DNA of 64,000 nt. Origin: Kalymmatonema hyalinum WJT4-NPBG1. Its GTDB lineage: Bacteria; Cyanobacteriota; Cyanobacteriia; Cyanobacteriales; Nostocaceae. The position numbers and the translations under genes were made by a program. The DNA is taken from assembly GCA_019359075.1 (NCBI GenBank), contig JAHHIB010000003.1, positions 107,231-171,230 of the forward strand. Direction: 5' to 3'. Of the stretch, positions 8,044 to 18,434 are shown one piece after another. The notes under the pieces were generated by a model. It was not told the DNA's origin, did no database searches, and saw only the letters and a list, made by a program, of their open reading frames with translations. The number at the start of each line of letters is the position of its first letter. Position 1 is the stretch's first letter.

Positions 8044-10674
8044 TTACCTGGTATTTTCTGCAGTTTCAACTCGGAAGCGTTCAACGGAGGTGATGAGATC
8101 GCGAGATACACTCACCAAATTTTGTAAACCACCGGAAACTCGTTGTGCTTCAAGAGAAGTGTCTTGCGCTGTTAATTCTACAGATTGCATAACCTGAGTT
8201 ACAGCGCGGGAAGTTTCGGTTTGTTCGATTGTGTGCGAGGTAATGCCACGGACTAAAATATCGATGCGCTTGGCGACTTGAATAATGTTTTCTAGCGATC
8301 GCTTGGCTTGTTCTGCCAATTTTGTACCTTTAATAACCTGTTGTGTACCTTCCTCCATCGCCGTCATCACAGAGCCTGTATCGCTCTGAATTTGCATCAC
8401 TATTTGTTCTATTTCTTTCAATGACTTAGCTGATTTATCTGCTAACTGGCGCACTTCATCCGCCACAATTGCAAAGCCCCGTCCGGCAACTCCCGCGCGT
8501 GCCGCCTCAATGCTCGCATTGAGTGCTAACAAATTCGTCCTAGAAGCAATCTGGGAAACCAGCGCCACAATCTTGGAAATTTCTTGGGAAGACTCCGCCA
8601 GTCGCTTGACTTTGCGGCTTGTTTGAGCGACGGTTTGCCGAATTTCTAAAATCCCTGCCACCGTGTTTTCCACTGCTTCTCCACCTTGAACGGCAATATC
8701 GCTAGCCTCACGGGTAACAGCTTCTGCTTCCCGCGCTGCTTCTGCTACGCGTTGGATCGAGTCAGTCATGATCTGTACAGAATTTAGCGTCACCCCCAAT
8801 TCTTCTGCTTGGCGCAGAGCATCGCTTGATAATGCCCTTGCAAAGATTTCAGAATTCGTTGCTCCTCTGGTGACTTCCTGCGCTGCTACTTTCACTTGTT
8901 GCACAAGATCGCGGAGGTTTTGGATTGTTAGGTTAAAAGCATCAGCGATCGCTCCGAGTACATCGCCACTCACCTCGGCTTGCACCGTCAAATCTCCCCT
9001 AGCAGCTCCTTCCACATCATCTAACAGGCGAATCACCTGGCGTTGCAGGTTTACTCTCGCTGACTCTAGTTCTTGAGCCTTACGTGTCGCTTCATTTGTA
9101 GTTGTAAATATAACACGACCCATTTCATTAAAGCCAGCAGCAAGCTGCCCGAATTCGTCTTGTGAAGACACCGTGGCTTGGACATTGAAATTTCCTTGGC
9201 GCACAGCATCAAATTGAGCTTGCAGATCTCGTGCAGTGCGGCGAATTTGCCTGTGGGCGAAATTCCCCATAATACCTGTGGTAGCAAAAGAAGTGATTCC
9301 TGCTGCCAAGGCGATCGCCCAACCTGTGTTTTGCATAGACTCCCGTTGTTCCGGTGGGGACAAGTTAGCAGCAACAAAGCTAACTCCAGCGACAACCACT
9401 GCTGAGACAACACCTACAGTACCAGCGACAATCCATTGCTTGGTTTGTAGGGAGGCATTTTCCAATGGAGCAAGAAAACCTTGCTTGATGGATTGGGGTT
9501 TTATCTTCGAGACATCACCTTGGGGAAAGACTGGAACTTCTTGTTGAGAAGTCGTGAGCGTGAATAGTTCCGAGTGCTGATGGGGAAGCACCCGCTCTGC
9601 GCCAATGCCCTTTTGGCGGGTTCCTTTGGCAGCATCGCCCTTTACGGTGCTAAGCGTAGCGTCATCATCCTTAGGGCTTGTTTTTGAAGTGAAATCGGGT
9701 TCCTGACTGGGTATAGTCTCCACTTTACTGCTTGACTTACCGTTGTTTTCCACTGATGCTGAACGCATCTGTGAATCTTCAAAGCGAGAACCTCCTGTGA
9801 GGTCAAATCCCGGTATATTCCCTAAGTCGTCAAATTCATCAAAGTCGTCTAAAAACTCTATACTATTGCCCTGAGAGCTATTTTCGCTCAATGTGCTACT
9901 TTTGTTTTCCAAGTTACTGTTTGTTTGTAAATCAAGTGCAAATGGTGGGCTACTATTTTGCTGTTTCATCTCCGAATTTTTGTTAGCAGAATTTGTATGA
10001 TTTTCCTCCTTTTGAAGACTCTGTTGTGAAATGTGTTCAAGCCAAAAATTCGGCAAATCTAATTCTGCTTGCGTTTCTGCATGACTTGCATCACTGAGTT
10101 GCCTTGTTTGTGGTTCAATAACAGCAAAAGGGTCGTTCCTAAAATTTTCTTTGGAATCAGACGTACCAGATACAGTTCTATCGTTTATTGCTAGGTCAAA
10201 TGGACTGCTAACAGGTAGTTCCACATCGTCAGCGTCTTGGTGCTTATCCAAGGAGTTCAAATCAAAGCTGTTACTATTAAAATCTTGATAATGTGCCAAA
10301 TCTTCTAATTCTTGTTGCTGATCTTGAGGTTCAAAAGAGTCCGAAAACTTCTTGTTTTCATCATCATGCTTCTCAACAACGACCGCGTCTACTTCACCTT
10401 GGTATTGTTTTATCTTGTCAATACCATTTTGGGCAAGGCTGATGAGTTCTAGGTCATCAGTGAACTCCAACACCTTTTGGTATTCTACTTTTGCCACCTC
10501 ATACTGCTGCAAAATGTAGTAGACGTGACCCCGCAGCAAACGGATGTTAGGGTCATCAGGTAAATATTGCACCACTTGGTCGATGAGAGTGGCTGCTTGT
10601 TCGTAGTTTCCTTGTACGTAGGCTTTATAAGCTTGCTGATATGTCTGCTCGCAATCTTTTATACTCGCTGCCAT
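8044..10674 (-). CDS. hmpD: Methyl-accepting chemotaxis protein, PilJ/HmpD type
   Basis: Signal transducer of the Hmp taxis system; couples through the CheW protein to HmpE. N-terminal ~80 residues form TPR-like repeats (YVQGNYEQAATLIDQVVQYLPDDPNIRLLRGHV style), then a Ser/Asp/Gln-rich linker to ~400, two transmembrane segments (~410-435 and ~445-470), HAMP domains (DAVRQGNFNVQATVSSQDEFGQLA and a second one), and the MCP signalling hairpin with IASRTNLLALNASIEAARAG and GFAIVADEVRQLA. I place the start at ATG 10674 because GGAGG lies 11 nt upstream; an earlier in-frame ATG at 10701 would overlap hmpC by 13 bp. There is no periplasmic ligand domain, so sensing is probably cytoplasmic or through partners. 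Confidence 0.9.
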   Translation of the reverse strand: MAASIKDCEQTYQQAYKAYVQGNYEQAATLIDQVVQYLPDDPNIRLLRGHVYYILQQYEVAKVEYQKVLEFTDDLELISLAQNGIDKIKQYQGEVDAVVVEKHDDENKKFSDSFEPQDQQQELEDLAHYQDFNSNSFDLNSLDKHQDADDVELPVSSPFDLAINDRTVSGTSDSKENFRNDPFAVIEPQTRQLSDASHAETQAELDLPNFWLEHISQQSLQKEENHTNSANKNSEMKQQNSSPPFALDLQTNSNLENKSSTLSENSSQGNSIEFLDDFDEFDDLGNIPGFDLTGGSRFEDSQMRSASVENNGKSSSKVETIPSQEPDFTSKTSPKDDDATLSTVKGDAAKGTRQKGIGAERVLPHQHSELFTLTTSQQEVPVFPQGDVSKIKPQSIKQGFLAPLENASLQTKQWIVAGTVGVVSAVVVAGVSFVAANLSPPEQRESMQNTGWAIALAAGITSFATTGIMGNFAHRQIRRTARDLQAQFDAVRQGNFNVQATVSSQDEFGQLAAGFNEMGRVIFTTTNEATRKAQELESARVNLQRQVIRLLDDVEGAARGDLTVQAEVSGDVLGAIADAFNLTIQNLRDLVQQVKVAAQEVTRGATNSEIFARALSSDALRQAEELGVTLNSVQIMTDSIQRVAEAAREAEAVTREASDIAVQGGEAVENTVAGILEIRQTVAQTSRKVKRLAESSQEISKIVALVSQIASRTNLLALNASIEAARAGVAGRGFAIVADEVRQLADKSAKSLKEIEQIVMQIQSDTGSVMTAMEEGTQQVIKGTKLAEQAKRSLENIIQVAKRIDILVRGITSHTIEQTETSRAVTQVMQSVELTAQDTSLEAQRVSGGLQNLVSVSRDLITSVERFRVETAENTR

Positions 10675-10688
10675 TTCCTGCCTCCATT

Positions 10689-11216
10689 TCATCTTGCCCA
10701 CCGCGCACTTTGTAAAATTGCCGTTTGATCAAGCAGCCGCAGACACTGATTTTTTTTAGCCTCTAGTATCCACTCTCCCCGCAAAAAGGGAGTCATTGTG
10801 TCTGGGACACTTGGTGCCACCAGATGTTTTACGTCAAGCCAGTCCATACCGCCAATTGCTTCAACTGCCAAGCCGACTATTGTGTCTTGCTCTTCTATCG
10901 CAATCACAGGAATTTCAGATCGGTTCGTGTTCAAGGCAGTTGCTTCTCCCAAAAATTGACCCAAATCAGCCACCCAAATGACTCGACCTCGTAGATTTAG
11001 AGTACCCAAAAGCAAAGCAGAAGCGTTAGGAATCGGCGTAATTCTATCAGGGCTGAGTTCGATAACCTCCCGAATACCTGTGGCTAGTAGTGCAAATTCC
11101 TGATTTGAGGGAATATAAAACCTTAAACATAACTCTGTTTCTGGACTTTCTACTTGTAATTCAGCGCGCGAGTGATCTTGTCCATTTCCTCCTAAAAAGT
11201 CCGGTTTGTTGACCAT
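10689..11216 (-). CDS. hmpC: CheW-like adaptor protein (HmpC)
   Basis: 175 residues; links the MCP to the CheA-type kinase. A CheW SH3-like fold spans ~30-165: LRFYIPSNQEFALLATGIREVIEL at the start, the conserved LLGTLNLRGRVIWVADLGQFLG in the middle, and VGLAVEAIGGM later. It lies 13 bp after hmpB and 14 bp before the preferred start of hmpD, so the genes form a compact operon. Known family; the assignment to the Hmp rather than another cyanobacterial che set is by context with hmpF. Confidence 0.88.
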   Translation of the reverse strand: MVNKPDFLGGNGQDHSRAELQVESPETELCLRFYIPSNQEFALLATGIREVIELSPDRITPIPNASALLLGTLNLRGRVIWVADLGQFLGEATALNTNRSEIPVIAIEEQDTIVGLAVEAIGGMDWLDVKHLVAPSVPDTMTPFLRGEWILEAKKNQCLRLLDQTAILQSARWAR

Positions 11217-11229
11217 GTTGTGTTCATCC

Positions 11230-11595
11230 TTATCCTCGCAGCAGTTGTTTGACTGTTTCCACTAATTCAGTTGGTTGGAAGGGCTTGGCTATATAGGCAT
11301 CTGCTCCTTGCTTCATACCCCAGTAGCGATCAAATTCTTCCCCTTTGGAAGAACATATCACCACCGGAAGATTTTGGGTTGTTGGATCAGACTTTAAGCG
11401 ACGGCAAACTTCATAGCCGTTCATCCGAGGCATGACGATATCCAAAACCACTAAATCCGGACAAGCAGTTTGAATTGCTTCCAATGCTTCGACTCCATCA
11501 CTGGCATGGGCGACTGTTAAACCACTCGCTTTCAGGAGAGATGTAAGCATTTCCCTTTGTGCGATACTGTCTTCTACAATCAGAACTATACTCAT
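11230..11595 (-). CDS. hmpB: Single-domain response regulator, CheY/PilH type (HmpB)
   Basis: 121 residues, one receiver domain and no output domain. Acidic pocket E8/D9, phospho-acceptor Asp52 (VVLDIVMPRMNGYEVC), conserved Lys104 in KPF, and Ser82/Ser83 at the switch position. Homologues receive phosphate from the HmpE/PilL kinase and act on type IV pilus motors. It is the first gene of the four-gene operon; the divergent gene is hmpF. In described filamentous loci a PatA-like hmpA precedes this gene; it is absent here. Confidence 0.88.
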   Translation of the reverse strand: MSIVLIVEDSIAQREMLTSLLKASGLTVAHASDGVEALEAIQTACPDLVVLDIVMPRMNGYEVCRRLKSDPTTQNLPVVICSSKGEEFDRYWGMKQGADAYIAKPFQPTELVETVKQLLRG

Positions 11596-12232
11596 AAAAC
11601 GCCTATGTACCTCCTGATGTAGACGTTCCTAATTGAAACATTTCCTGGTTTTCCCACAAGCTTTTACTGTATAAAATAATTCTATTATTCACTCATTTAT
11701 TAAATAATAAGCTTATACTAAGGCTTGATATTTTTTTACTACGGGTCTAAGGGTGTAAAGCGGTATCAGCTTTATGCTTGTACGGATGTAAGGAGAAAGT
11801 ACACATCTGGGAAACATGAAATTTTGGCATGGCAATACCGCATAAATTTAAATCTGGGTTGAGTTGAAAAACACGAATGACTCGATATCACTGTAGTTGC
11901 CTGGTAATAGTCGTTACCAAAAAAAGGAATTTCCAAAGTGGTCAGTTGCGGGTTCAGTGCCGAACTTAGCTCGAATTTAGCATTTAAGTAATATAATTTT
12001 ACAATGTTAGTAATATCACGGAAGTCAGCATCACTACTATCAGTACAAAATAGAAATAAGTGACAAGTCAGTTTCATAGATATTAAGACGTGACATATCA
12101 CGTCTATAAAAATATTGTCTTTACTATATGTTCATTGATCCCATACTGAAGATAAATCAAACAGCATAGTGCAACTATTTTTTAAGGTATCGCTTAAAAC
12201 ACGAGCATTAAGTACACAAAAGGAATAAGGGT
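11596..12232. promoter_or_regulatory. Divergent promoter region between hmpB and hmpF
   Basis: 637 bp without a convincing gene separate the divergent operons, so both promoters must lie here. The DNA is AT-rich (for example TATAAAATAATTCTATTATTC near 11671). A 109-codon open frame on the minus strand (11772-12101) has no recognisable domain and unlikely composition. This is the position where hmpA would be expected. Confidence 0.5.
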
Positions 12233-13969
12233 GTGCTGTATTTAGCAGAAGTACAAAAGCAGAAAGCCGGCTTACTTGGTGGTGGCAAAACCCAACTAAA
12301 ACTACTGGCTTGTCAGCGAACTGACCAGAGTTGGAGTACAGTTTCGGAAGAAGTGATTGCTGCTGAGGAAGCTGGCAAATTAAGTGATGGAGTCCTCGTA
12401 TTGGTTGAAATGAATCCCAATCGTCATGTGCAACGGATTCAGGAGGCAGGGCGTCCTTTAGTTAATATTTTGCAGAATTTTTCCCGTCAATTGGAAAAAT
12501 TTAAGGTCAAAGAAGAAGAAATTGACCAGTGGAAGCAGTCTTTGACGTTTCAAGTCCAAGAGTTGAATCGCCGTGAAATGGATATGGAAGCTCGCTTAGA
12601 AGAACTGCAACAAATGGAGGCGGAACAACAAGAATTAGAGACTTCCCGCGAGGAAATTGAAAAGTTGCAAACAGAAATTGGGCGCAACCGTCAAGAACTG
12701 GAAGGAGCATGGGATCACTTGCGGGGAGAGCAGCGTCGTTTCGAGGAATACAAAGCAGAGTACCAGCACTCTGCTGTGTTGGATGAAGAACAAAGTCGAG
12801 CGCTCAACGAATTACTTGCTCAGCTGCTAAAGAGCGTTGCTCCTACAGAAACAGTACGCGAACACCTGAATTTTGCCTTTGAAATGCTCGAAAGGCAGCA
12901 GGCAATTTTAAACCCACACTGGCAACAACTCCAACAGCAGAAAACTGCGGTTAACCAACAGCAGGAGGAAGTTGATCACCTGTCGCAAGATTTGTCTGAA
13001 CGCCAAAGAGAATGGCAGCAAACTCAAAAATCTCTTGAGCAGCAAATAGCTGAATTGAACGTGAATACAGCTACTGTTGAGCGCAAGCAAGAGTATGCGC
13101 GAGTCCTAAAAGAGCAACTGCGACACCAAGAAGAGTTACACCAGAAGATCCACTTGTTTGCTGCAACAATTGTTGATGCGATTCCCACTCGTAAATTTGA
13201 TGTGGCAGCTTTGGAAAAAATGCCTTTAGAACAACTGCAAGATATGGTACAAGACTTGCAGCAGAAGTTGAACATCGACTCTAGCTTTGTCCATGAGCAG
13301 GAACAAGAGCTGAAAGAAAAACAAAAAAATATAGAAAAACTCCAACAGAAAATCAACCAAGCATCCCAACCAAAAAGCGGTTTCTTAGAAGCCGAACTGG
13401 CTGATGAAAACGACTTCTACCAAATGCTTAATGAAACGTTAGTAGGACAACGCCGTAATTTGCTTGAGCGGCAGTATATTTTCAAGCAACATCAAACACT
13501 ACTGCTACGGCGACAAGGAAAAACTCTTGTGAATGAACAAGAGGAGACAAATATTGATTTAAAATCAATTCTTCTAGAAATTGAAATACAGCGACAACAA
13601 CAGTCACAGGAGTTGGAAAACCTAGAGCGTGAAATTGAGCAGATGCGTGCCAATATTGAGCAAATGCACGAGGTCATTGCCGAACAAACGCAACAGCAGG
13701 AAACTCAACGCCACTCAATACAAACTCTGGAGCAAAACTTGTTTCTTTTGCAAACAGTAATGGCAGAATCCCGAGGACGGTTAAATTTATATCATGAAGT
13801 GCTACAACCTATTCAGGATGGTGTCGATGGGATGCGGCAAAAGCTACAAGCAATTGCTGAATCGTTAGCCTCAGTGCAGGAAACAGGCGAGTATCAAGTC
13901 CAAGCTGTTACCCAAATACGTCAGACACTCCTAAGTTTGATATCTCAACCGCAGTTACCAACCTCTTAA
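12233..13969 (+). CDS. hmpF: Pilus motility taxis protein HmpF, coiled-coil
   Basis: 578 residues. In Nostoc, HmpF is needed for hormogonium gliding and localises with type IV pili at cell junctions. The N-terminal ~90 residues are a conserved globular part (MLYLAEVQKQKAGLLGGGKT, ACQRTDQSWSTVSEE), followed by almost continuous coiled coil (~95-540) very rich in Gln and Glu. The start is GTG 12233, preceded by AAGGAATAAGG; the alternative GTG at 12231 runs into a stop at once. It is divergent from hmpBCDE, the arrangement known from N. punctiforme. Identity rests on the N-terminal motif and context. Confidence 0.87.
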   Translation: MLYLAEVQKQKAGLLGGGKTQLKLLACQRTDQSWSTVSEEVIAAEEAGKLSDGVLVLVEMNPNRHVQRIQEAGRPLVNILQNFSRQLEKFKVKEEEIDQWKQSLTFQVQELNRREMDMEARLEELQQMEAEQQELETSREEIEKLQTEIGRNRQELEGAWDHLRGEQRRFEEYKAEYQHSAVLDEEQSRALNELLAQLLKSVAPTETVREHLNFAFEMLERQQAILNPHWQQLQQQKTAVNQQQEEVDHLSQDLSERQREWQQTQKSLEQQIAELNVNTATVERKQEYARVLKEQLRHQEELHQKIHLFAATIVDAIPTRKFDVAALEKMPLEQLQDMVQDLQQKLNIDSSFVHEQEQELKEKQKNIEKLQQKINQASQPKSGFLEAELADENDFYQMLNETLVGQRRNLLERQYIFKQHQTLLLRRQGKTLVNEQEETNIDLKSILLEIEIQRQQQSQELENLEREIEQMRANIEQMHEVIAEQTQQQETQRHSIQTLEQNLFLLQTVMAESRGRLNLYHEVLQPIQDGVDGMRQKLQAIAESLASVQETGEYQVQAVTQIRQTLLSLISQPQLPTS

Positions 13970-14092
13970 TAAAGAAGAAACAAAATAGAAAAAAGAAAAT
14001 AGAAGAAAGAATTGTTTCTTTGTTGATGAAATTTGCAACACTTAAATTTCTGAAAATGAAACCATAGATGTAGGCGTAGGCTACACAGATAC

Positions 14093-14113
14093 ACACAGAT
14101 AATTTATCTGTGT
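14093..14113. terminator. Hairpin between convergent hmpF and tilS
   Basis: A palindrome, ACACAGATAA then TTATCTGTGT, about 124 bp after hmpF and 58 bp after the tilS stop in its reading direction. A related CACAGATAAATTATCTGT palindrome occurs at ~37439-37456, so this may be a dispersed repeat that also acts as a bidirectional stop signal. Confidence 0.45.
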
Positions 14114-14170
14114 TCCTTGAGTGTGCATCTGTGGTTCTAAATATTTCTTCATCATAGTTTTGTAAGAAAT

Positions 14171-15205
14171 CTATTCTTCCTTCTTCAAATTTAGGCAGAT
14201 CCAGTCACCTTCAACTTGAGCGATCGCACCACCAGGAAATGGATCAGTCTGCGAACGGTTTGGTGCTGTAATTAATGCTGTCAGTTTTTCAATTTGCTCG
14301 AAACTAGAAGCGTGAAGTATTTCTTGTAATACCTGACGCATGACGCGACGTTGTAGCGCCAGTGGTGCTTTGCGCAATACACGACGGTTTAGCTTTATTT
14401 GGTCTGAAACATAGGCAATTCCTGCCTCATCTCCCTCATCGCTCCATTTTCCACCCATTGCCTCTTGGCGCAACTGATAAGCTGCTTGTTCTAAATATTC
14501 CACTTCTGCTTGCAGAATTTCGGCAGTTTGGGCAAGGGTTGATTCAACTTGAGGGTTGAAATTATCTTGCAAATATGGTATAATACCTTGACGAATGCGG
14601 TTACGAGCGAATTTCAAATCTTGATTTGTCGAATCTTCCCAAACAGGTAGTTGAAAGTCTTGGCAAAATTCTCCTGTTTGTGTACGAGTAATTTCTAACA
14701 AGGGACGTACAAGCACGATGCCGTCATTTAGCAGACGTTGCCACGTTAATGCTTGCAAGCCATCAGCACCCGTACCGCGAATTAAGTTGTAAAGCAAGGT
14801 TTCAGCGCGATCGCTCGCTGTGTGACCTGTAACAATACAATGAAATTGGTTTTCGCGGGCGATCGCACTCAAAGCTTGATACCGCCAGTCGCGTGCAGCA
14901 GCTTCGCTTTTTAAGGGTTCGTGAGCGGTTTGTAAATAAAACGAAACACCCCAATTTTGCACTAAATTTTTTACATGACTAGCATTTGCCTGGGAGTCAG
15001 GACGCCAGCGATGGTCGCAGTGGGCAACACCTAGATGCCATCCCCATTTCGGTTGCAAATCTAACAGTAATTTGACCAGACACAGAGAATCTTGTCCGCC
15101 AGAGACGGCGATTAAGAGGCGTTGGTTACGCTCAAAAAGGTGGCGTGAGCGGATAGTGCGGTGTATTTTTGCATGGAGAGGAGTCCAAGGAGTGCGATCG
15201 CTCAT
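14171..15205 (-). CDS. tilS: tRNA(Ile)-lysidine synthetase
   Basis: 344 residues. Uses ATP and lysine to convert C34 of the tRNA-Ile(CAU) precursor to lysidine, which changes codon and aminoacylation identity; essential and cytoplasmic. The N-type ATP-pyrophosphatase P-loop is LIAVSGGQDSLCLVKLL at ~31-47, followed by VAHCDHRWRPDS, VTGHTASDRAETLLYNLIRGTGADGL and the later PLLEITRTQTGEFCQ and DSTNQDLKFARNRIRQGIIPYL. The C-terminal part is short, as in cyanobacterial TilS compared with ~430 residues in E. coli. The start ATG lies within a GCGATCGCTCAT context; convergent with hmpF. Confidence 0.95.
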   Translation of the reverse strand: MSDRTPWTPLHAKIHRTIRSRHLFERNQRLLIAVSGGQDSLCLVKLLLDLQPKWGWHLGVAHCDHRWRPDSQANASHVKNLVQNWGVSFYLQTAHEPLKSEAAARDWRYQALSAIARENQFHCIVTGHTASDRAETLLYNLIRGTGADGLQALTWQRLLNDGIVLVRPLLEITRTQTGEFCQDFQLPVWEDSTNQDLKFARNRIRQGIIPYLQDNFNPQVESTLAQTAEILQAEVEYLEQAAYQLRQEAMGGKWSDEGDEAGIAYVSDQIKLNRRVLRKAPLALQRRVMRQVLQEILHASSFEQIEKLTALITAPNRSQTDPFPGGAIAQVEGDWICLNLKKEE

Positions 15206-15224
15206 TCAACAATTTAAAGTTTAG

Positions 15225-15285
15225 GACACGTTCGGCGGAAGCCGTCTCGTTCGCGTAGCGTCTCCGACAGGAGAAGAGAAGGAAC
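15225..15285. repeat. Interspersed palindromic repeat upstream of the M16 gene
   Basis: Contains the words GCGTAGCGTCTCCGACAGGAGAAG. A close relative (GCGCAGCGTCTCCGTAAGGAGAAG) occurs at ~21951-21974, and a more distant one near 61790. It is a dispersed non-coding repeat in the 296-bp gap between tilS and the protease gene. Confidence 0.5.
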
Positions 15286-15501
15286 AAATAGGTAATCTTG
15301 CACTCTTGATGGGAGCCATTCAGTCATGAGAGTAACAAAGAATTGTCACCTAGCCGTAACATTGGCTTGTTAGACTGACTTTAAGCAAATATTAAATTTC
15401 GTCGTATCACCACACCTGATGCTCTGTTGTTTGGTAAATCGCAATAGAGCATTTTTGTAGCATATATTTATTGACACCGTTTATTTATTGTGTAACCTAC
15501 C

Positions 15502-18381
15502 ATGCCTTTTTTCTCCAAGCTGCGTCCATTGATTGTGGCGGGCTTTTTCCTCAGCTTAGTTTTAAGTGGAGTGCTATCACTAAGCAATATCAGCAATGCT
15601 GCAACACCAGGTGCAGTAACACCTGTATCAGGTCTGTCCCTGACTCAAGGGCTACGTAAAACGGTATTGGAAAATGGCTTAACAGTGCTAACCAAGGAAG
15701 TTCATACCGCACCCGTGGTGAGCGTGCAGGTATGGTATCGAGTTGGTTCGCGCAACGAGAAAGCGGGGGAGAGTGGCATCTCCCACCAGCTAGAGCATTT
15801 GATGTTCAAGGGAACCACTGAACGTCCGGTGCAGTTTGGTCGGCTCTTTAGTGCATTGGGCAGTCAGTTCAATGCTTTTACTAGCTATGACGAAACAGCT
15901 TATTTTGGCACAGTGCAGCGCGACAAATTGCAAGCACTGCTCACCTTAGAAGCCGATCGCATGCAAGGCGCTTTAGTTGCAGCCGAACAACTGACAAGTG
16001 AGAAGCGTGTAGTTATCTCAGAGTTACAAGGATACGAAAATTCTCCAGCATATCGCCTTAGCCGGGCAGTTATGCGATCAGCTTTCCCCAACCGAGCTTA
16101 TGGCTTACCTGTGGGAGGCACAAAAGCCGATGTAGAGAAATTCACCGTCCAGCAGGTACGGGACTATTACAAGACCTACTACAGCCCTGACAATGCCACC
16201 CTGGTGATTACAGGAGATTTTGCGACTGAACCCGTGCTGAAAAATGTCCAAGAAACTTTTGGGAAGCTGGCGAAACGGGCATCGAGAGCAGGGGGAGAAA
16301 TCAATTCAAAATTCAAAATTCAAAATTCAAAATTAGGAGTTTCCCCCTCATCCCCCTCATCCCCCTCATCCCCCTCATCCCCCTCATCCCCCTCACCCTC
16401 CTCATCTTCCTCATCTCCCTCATCCTCCTCATCCCCCTCATCGGGGAAAAAATCACCTATTGTCCTGAAAGAGCCAGGAAGCGCTGCACTCTTTCAAGTT
16501 GTTTATCCTCTACCAGATCTTAATCATCCGGATGTACCTGCAATTGATGTTATGGATGCCATTCTCACGGGCGGGCGTAGCTCGCAGCTTTACCAAGCTT
16601 TGGTAGAATCTGGCTTAGCTAGCTCACTGAGTGCAAGTCCTGCAGAACTCATCGAACCTGGTTGGTACGAAATTAATGCTACCGCTGCTCCAGGTCAACA
16701 GCTTGGGAAAATTGCCTCTGTACTGCAACAGTCTTTGGCTCAATTGCAACAGCAACAAGTCACCGAAGCAGAATTGAACCGAGCAAAGACGCAACTGCAA
16801 GCTTCCTTTGTACTCAGTAACCAGGACATCACCTCTCAAGCAACGCAGCTGGGGTATAACCAAACTGTGGCTGGGGATTATCGCTATGTTGAACGATATC
16901 TGGAGGCGATCGCCAAAGTCTCAGCAGCAGATGTGCAGCGAGTGGCGAAAACTTACCTCAATCCTGCTAAACAAACTATCGGCTTTTTTGAACCGACTCA
17001 ACCAGATGGTAAGCCAGGAACTTCCAGTGGTGGTTCTGGTCGCACTGTAGAAAACTTCAGCCCCGGTAAGCCTGTAGATCCGGCAGAACTTGCCAAATAC
17101 CTTCCCCCTGCAACATCAGCCACTGCTTCGACGACTCAACCGCTAGCAGAGCAATTCACTCTTAAAAATGGGTTGCGCGTTTTCCTTCTAGCTGACCACA
17201 GCGTCCCCACGGTTAACCTAAGCGGACAAATAGACGCAGGTAGCGAATTTGACACAAATCCTAAAGCAGGATTATCAAGTCTTGTTGCTACCAATTTAAT
17301 GAATGGGACTCAGACAAAAAACGCTCTAACTCTAGCAAAAACCTTGGAGGACCGGGGAGTCAGCTTGGGATTCAATGCGAGTCGGGAAGGAGTTAGTATT
17401 GGTGGAAATGGGCTATCTGCTAATCTGCCGATATTGATTCAAACTCTAGCAGATGTGGTGCAAAATGCTACCTTCCCAGACAACCAGCTAGAACTCAGCC
17501 GTCAGCGAACGTTAATAAGCCTGAAAGTACAGCTCGATGATCCTCGCGGACTGGGACGGCGCGTATTCCAGCAAGCAATTTATCCTGAAAATCATCCGTT
17601 TCATAGCTTTCCCACAGAAGAAAGCTTAAAAAGCGTGACTCGTGATGATGTGCTTCACTTTTACCAAGAACACTACCGACCAGATACAATGACGATCGCC
17701 TTGGTTGGTGACTTTGACCCAAATCAAGTCAAAGCGCTATTCAATGAAGCTTTCGACAAATGGCAAGCTCAAGGTAAGCCACCGACTCTCAACTTACCTC
17801 CGGTGTCTTTACCGCAAACTATGAAACGCTTAAGTGCAGTCATTCCCGGTAAGGCAGAGGCTGTAACCTACATTGGTTACAATGGTATCTCGCGGAAAGA
17901 CCCTCGTTTCTACGCTGCGTTGGTACTGAATGAAATTTTGGGTGGCGATACTTTGTCTAGCCGCTTGGGTACTGAGGTGCGCGATCGCCAAGGTCTAACC
18001 TACGGTATCTACAGTGCCTTTGCTGCAGGTATCAATCCTGGTCCATTCTTGATTCAAATGCAGACTGCACCAAGTGATGCTCAAAAGGCTATTACTAGCG
18101 CTTTAGCTTTACTCAAGCAGTTGCGAGAGCAAGGAATCACCGAGGCGGAATTGAACACGGCGAAACGCTCAATAACTAATAGTTACCCTGTGGAATTAGC
18201 TAATCCTAGTAATGTGGCAAGCATAGTTTTGGAAAATGCCGTCTACGGTCTTTCCCAAGCGGAGATTCGAGAATTTCCTAAGCGCATTCAAGCTGTGACT
18301 TTGCCTCAAGTGCAGCAAGCAATTCAGGAGTTAATTCATCCAGATAAATTAGTCATTACCACGGCTGGATCAGGAGCATAA
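15502..18381 (+). CDS. Secreted M16 family zinc metallopeptidase (insulinase-like), two-module
   Basis: 959 residues. Residues 1-33 form a signal peptide (hydrophobic [18 protein letters not shown], then NAA). The first M16 module carries the inverted zinc site H95-Q-L-E98-H99 with a third ligand near Glu174 ([11 protein letters not shown]). The second module (~545-950) lacks HxxEH but keeps [10 protein letters not shown], the usual inactive partner half. Between the sub-domains of the first module (residues ~267-318) is a foreign-looking insert of heptamer-derived sequence and about a dozen Ser-Pro units. The product probably degrades peptides in the periplasm. ATG 15502 gives the signal peptide directly. 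No operon partner. Confidence 0.92.
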   Translation: MPFFSKLRPLIVAGFFLSLVLSGVLSLSNISNAATPGAVTPVSGLSLTQGLRKTVLENGLTVLTKEVHTAPVVSVQVWYRVGSRNEKAGESGISHQLEHLMFKGTTERPVQFGRLFSALGSQFNAFTSYDETAYFGTVQRDKLQALLTLEADRMQGALVAAEQLTSEKRVVISELQGYENSPAYRLSRAVMRSAFPNRAYGLPVGGTKADVEKFTVQQVRDYYKTYYSPDNATLVITGDFATEPVLKNVQETFGKLAKRASRAGGEINSKFKIQNSKLGVSPSSPSSPSSPSSPSSPSPSSSSSSPSSSSSPSSGKKSPIVLKEPGSAALFQVVYPLPDLNHPDVPAIDVMDAILTGGRSSQLYQALVESGLASSLSASPAELIEPGWYEINATAAPGQQLGKIASVLQQSLAQLQQQQVTEAELNRAKTQLQASFVLSNQDITSQATQLGYNQTVAGDYRYVERYLEAIAKVSAADVQRVAKTYLNPAKQTIGFFEPTQPDGKPGTSSGGSGRTVENFSPGKPVDPAELAKYLPPATSATASTTQPLAEQFTLKNGLRVFLLADHSVPTVNLSGQIDAGSEFDTNPKAGLSSLVATNLMNGTQTKNALTLAKTLEDRGVSLGFNASREGVSIGGNGLSANLPILIQTLADVVQNATFPDNQLELSRQRTLISLKVQLDDPRGLGRRVFQQAIYPENHPFHSFPTEESLKSVTRDDVLHFYQEHYRPDTMTIALVGDFDPNQVKALFNEAFDKWQAQGKPPTLNLPPVSLPQTMKRLSAVIPGKAEAVTYIGYNGISRKDPRFYAALVLNEILGGDTLSSRLGTEVRDRQGLTYGIYSAFAAGINPGPFLIQMQTAPSDAQKAITSALALLKQLREQGITEAELNTAKRSITNSYPVELANPSNVASIVLENAVYGLSQAEIREFPKRIQAVTLPQVQQAIQELIHPDKLVITTAGSGA
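16303..16443 (+). repeat. Heptamer STRR plus 9-bp TCCCCCTCA array inside a CDS
   Basis: Four exact AATTCAA heptamers (16303-16330) are followed by at least five exact TCCCCCTCA 9-mers and several degenerate copies to ~16443. Heptamer repeats of this kind are normally intergenic in filamentous cyanobacteria. Here they are translated as [10 protein letters not shown], then a Ser-Pro tract. Confidence 0.9.
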
Positions 18382-18434
18382 AGAGATTCTGAGAAAAGAG
18401 CAAGAAATATCGCACTCCTAAATGATTTGTGAGT

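Noticed and set aside
11772..12101. 109-codon minus-strand frame between hmpB and hmpF, considered as a possible hmpA
   Set aside because: No PatA or receiver motifs, unlikely residue composition, no ribosome-binding site.
16303..16443. Possible CRISPR-like array
   Set aside because: Units of 7 and 9 bp without spacers; simple tandem repeats inside a coding frame.
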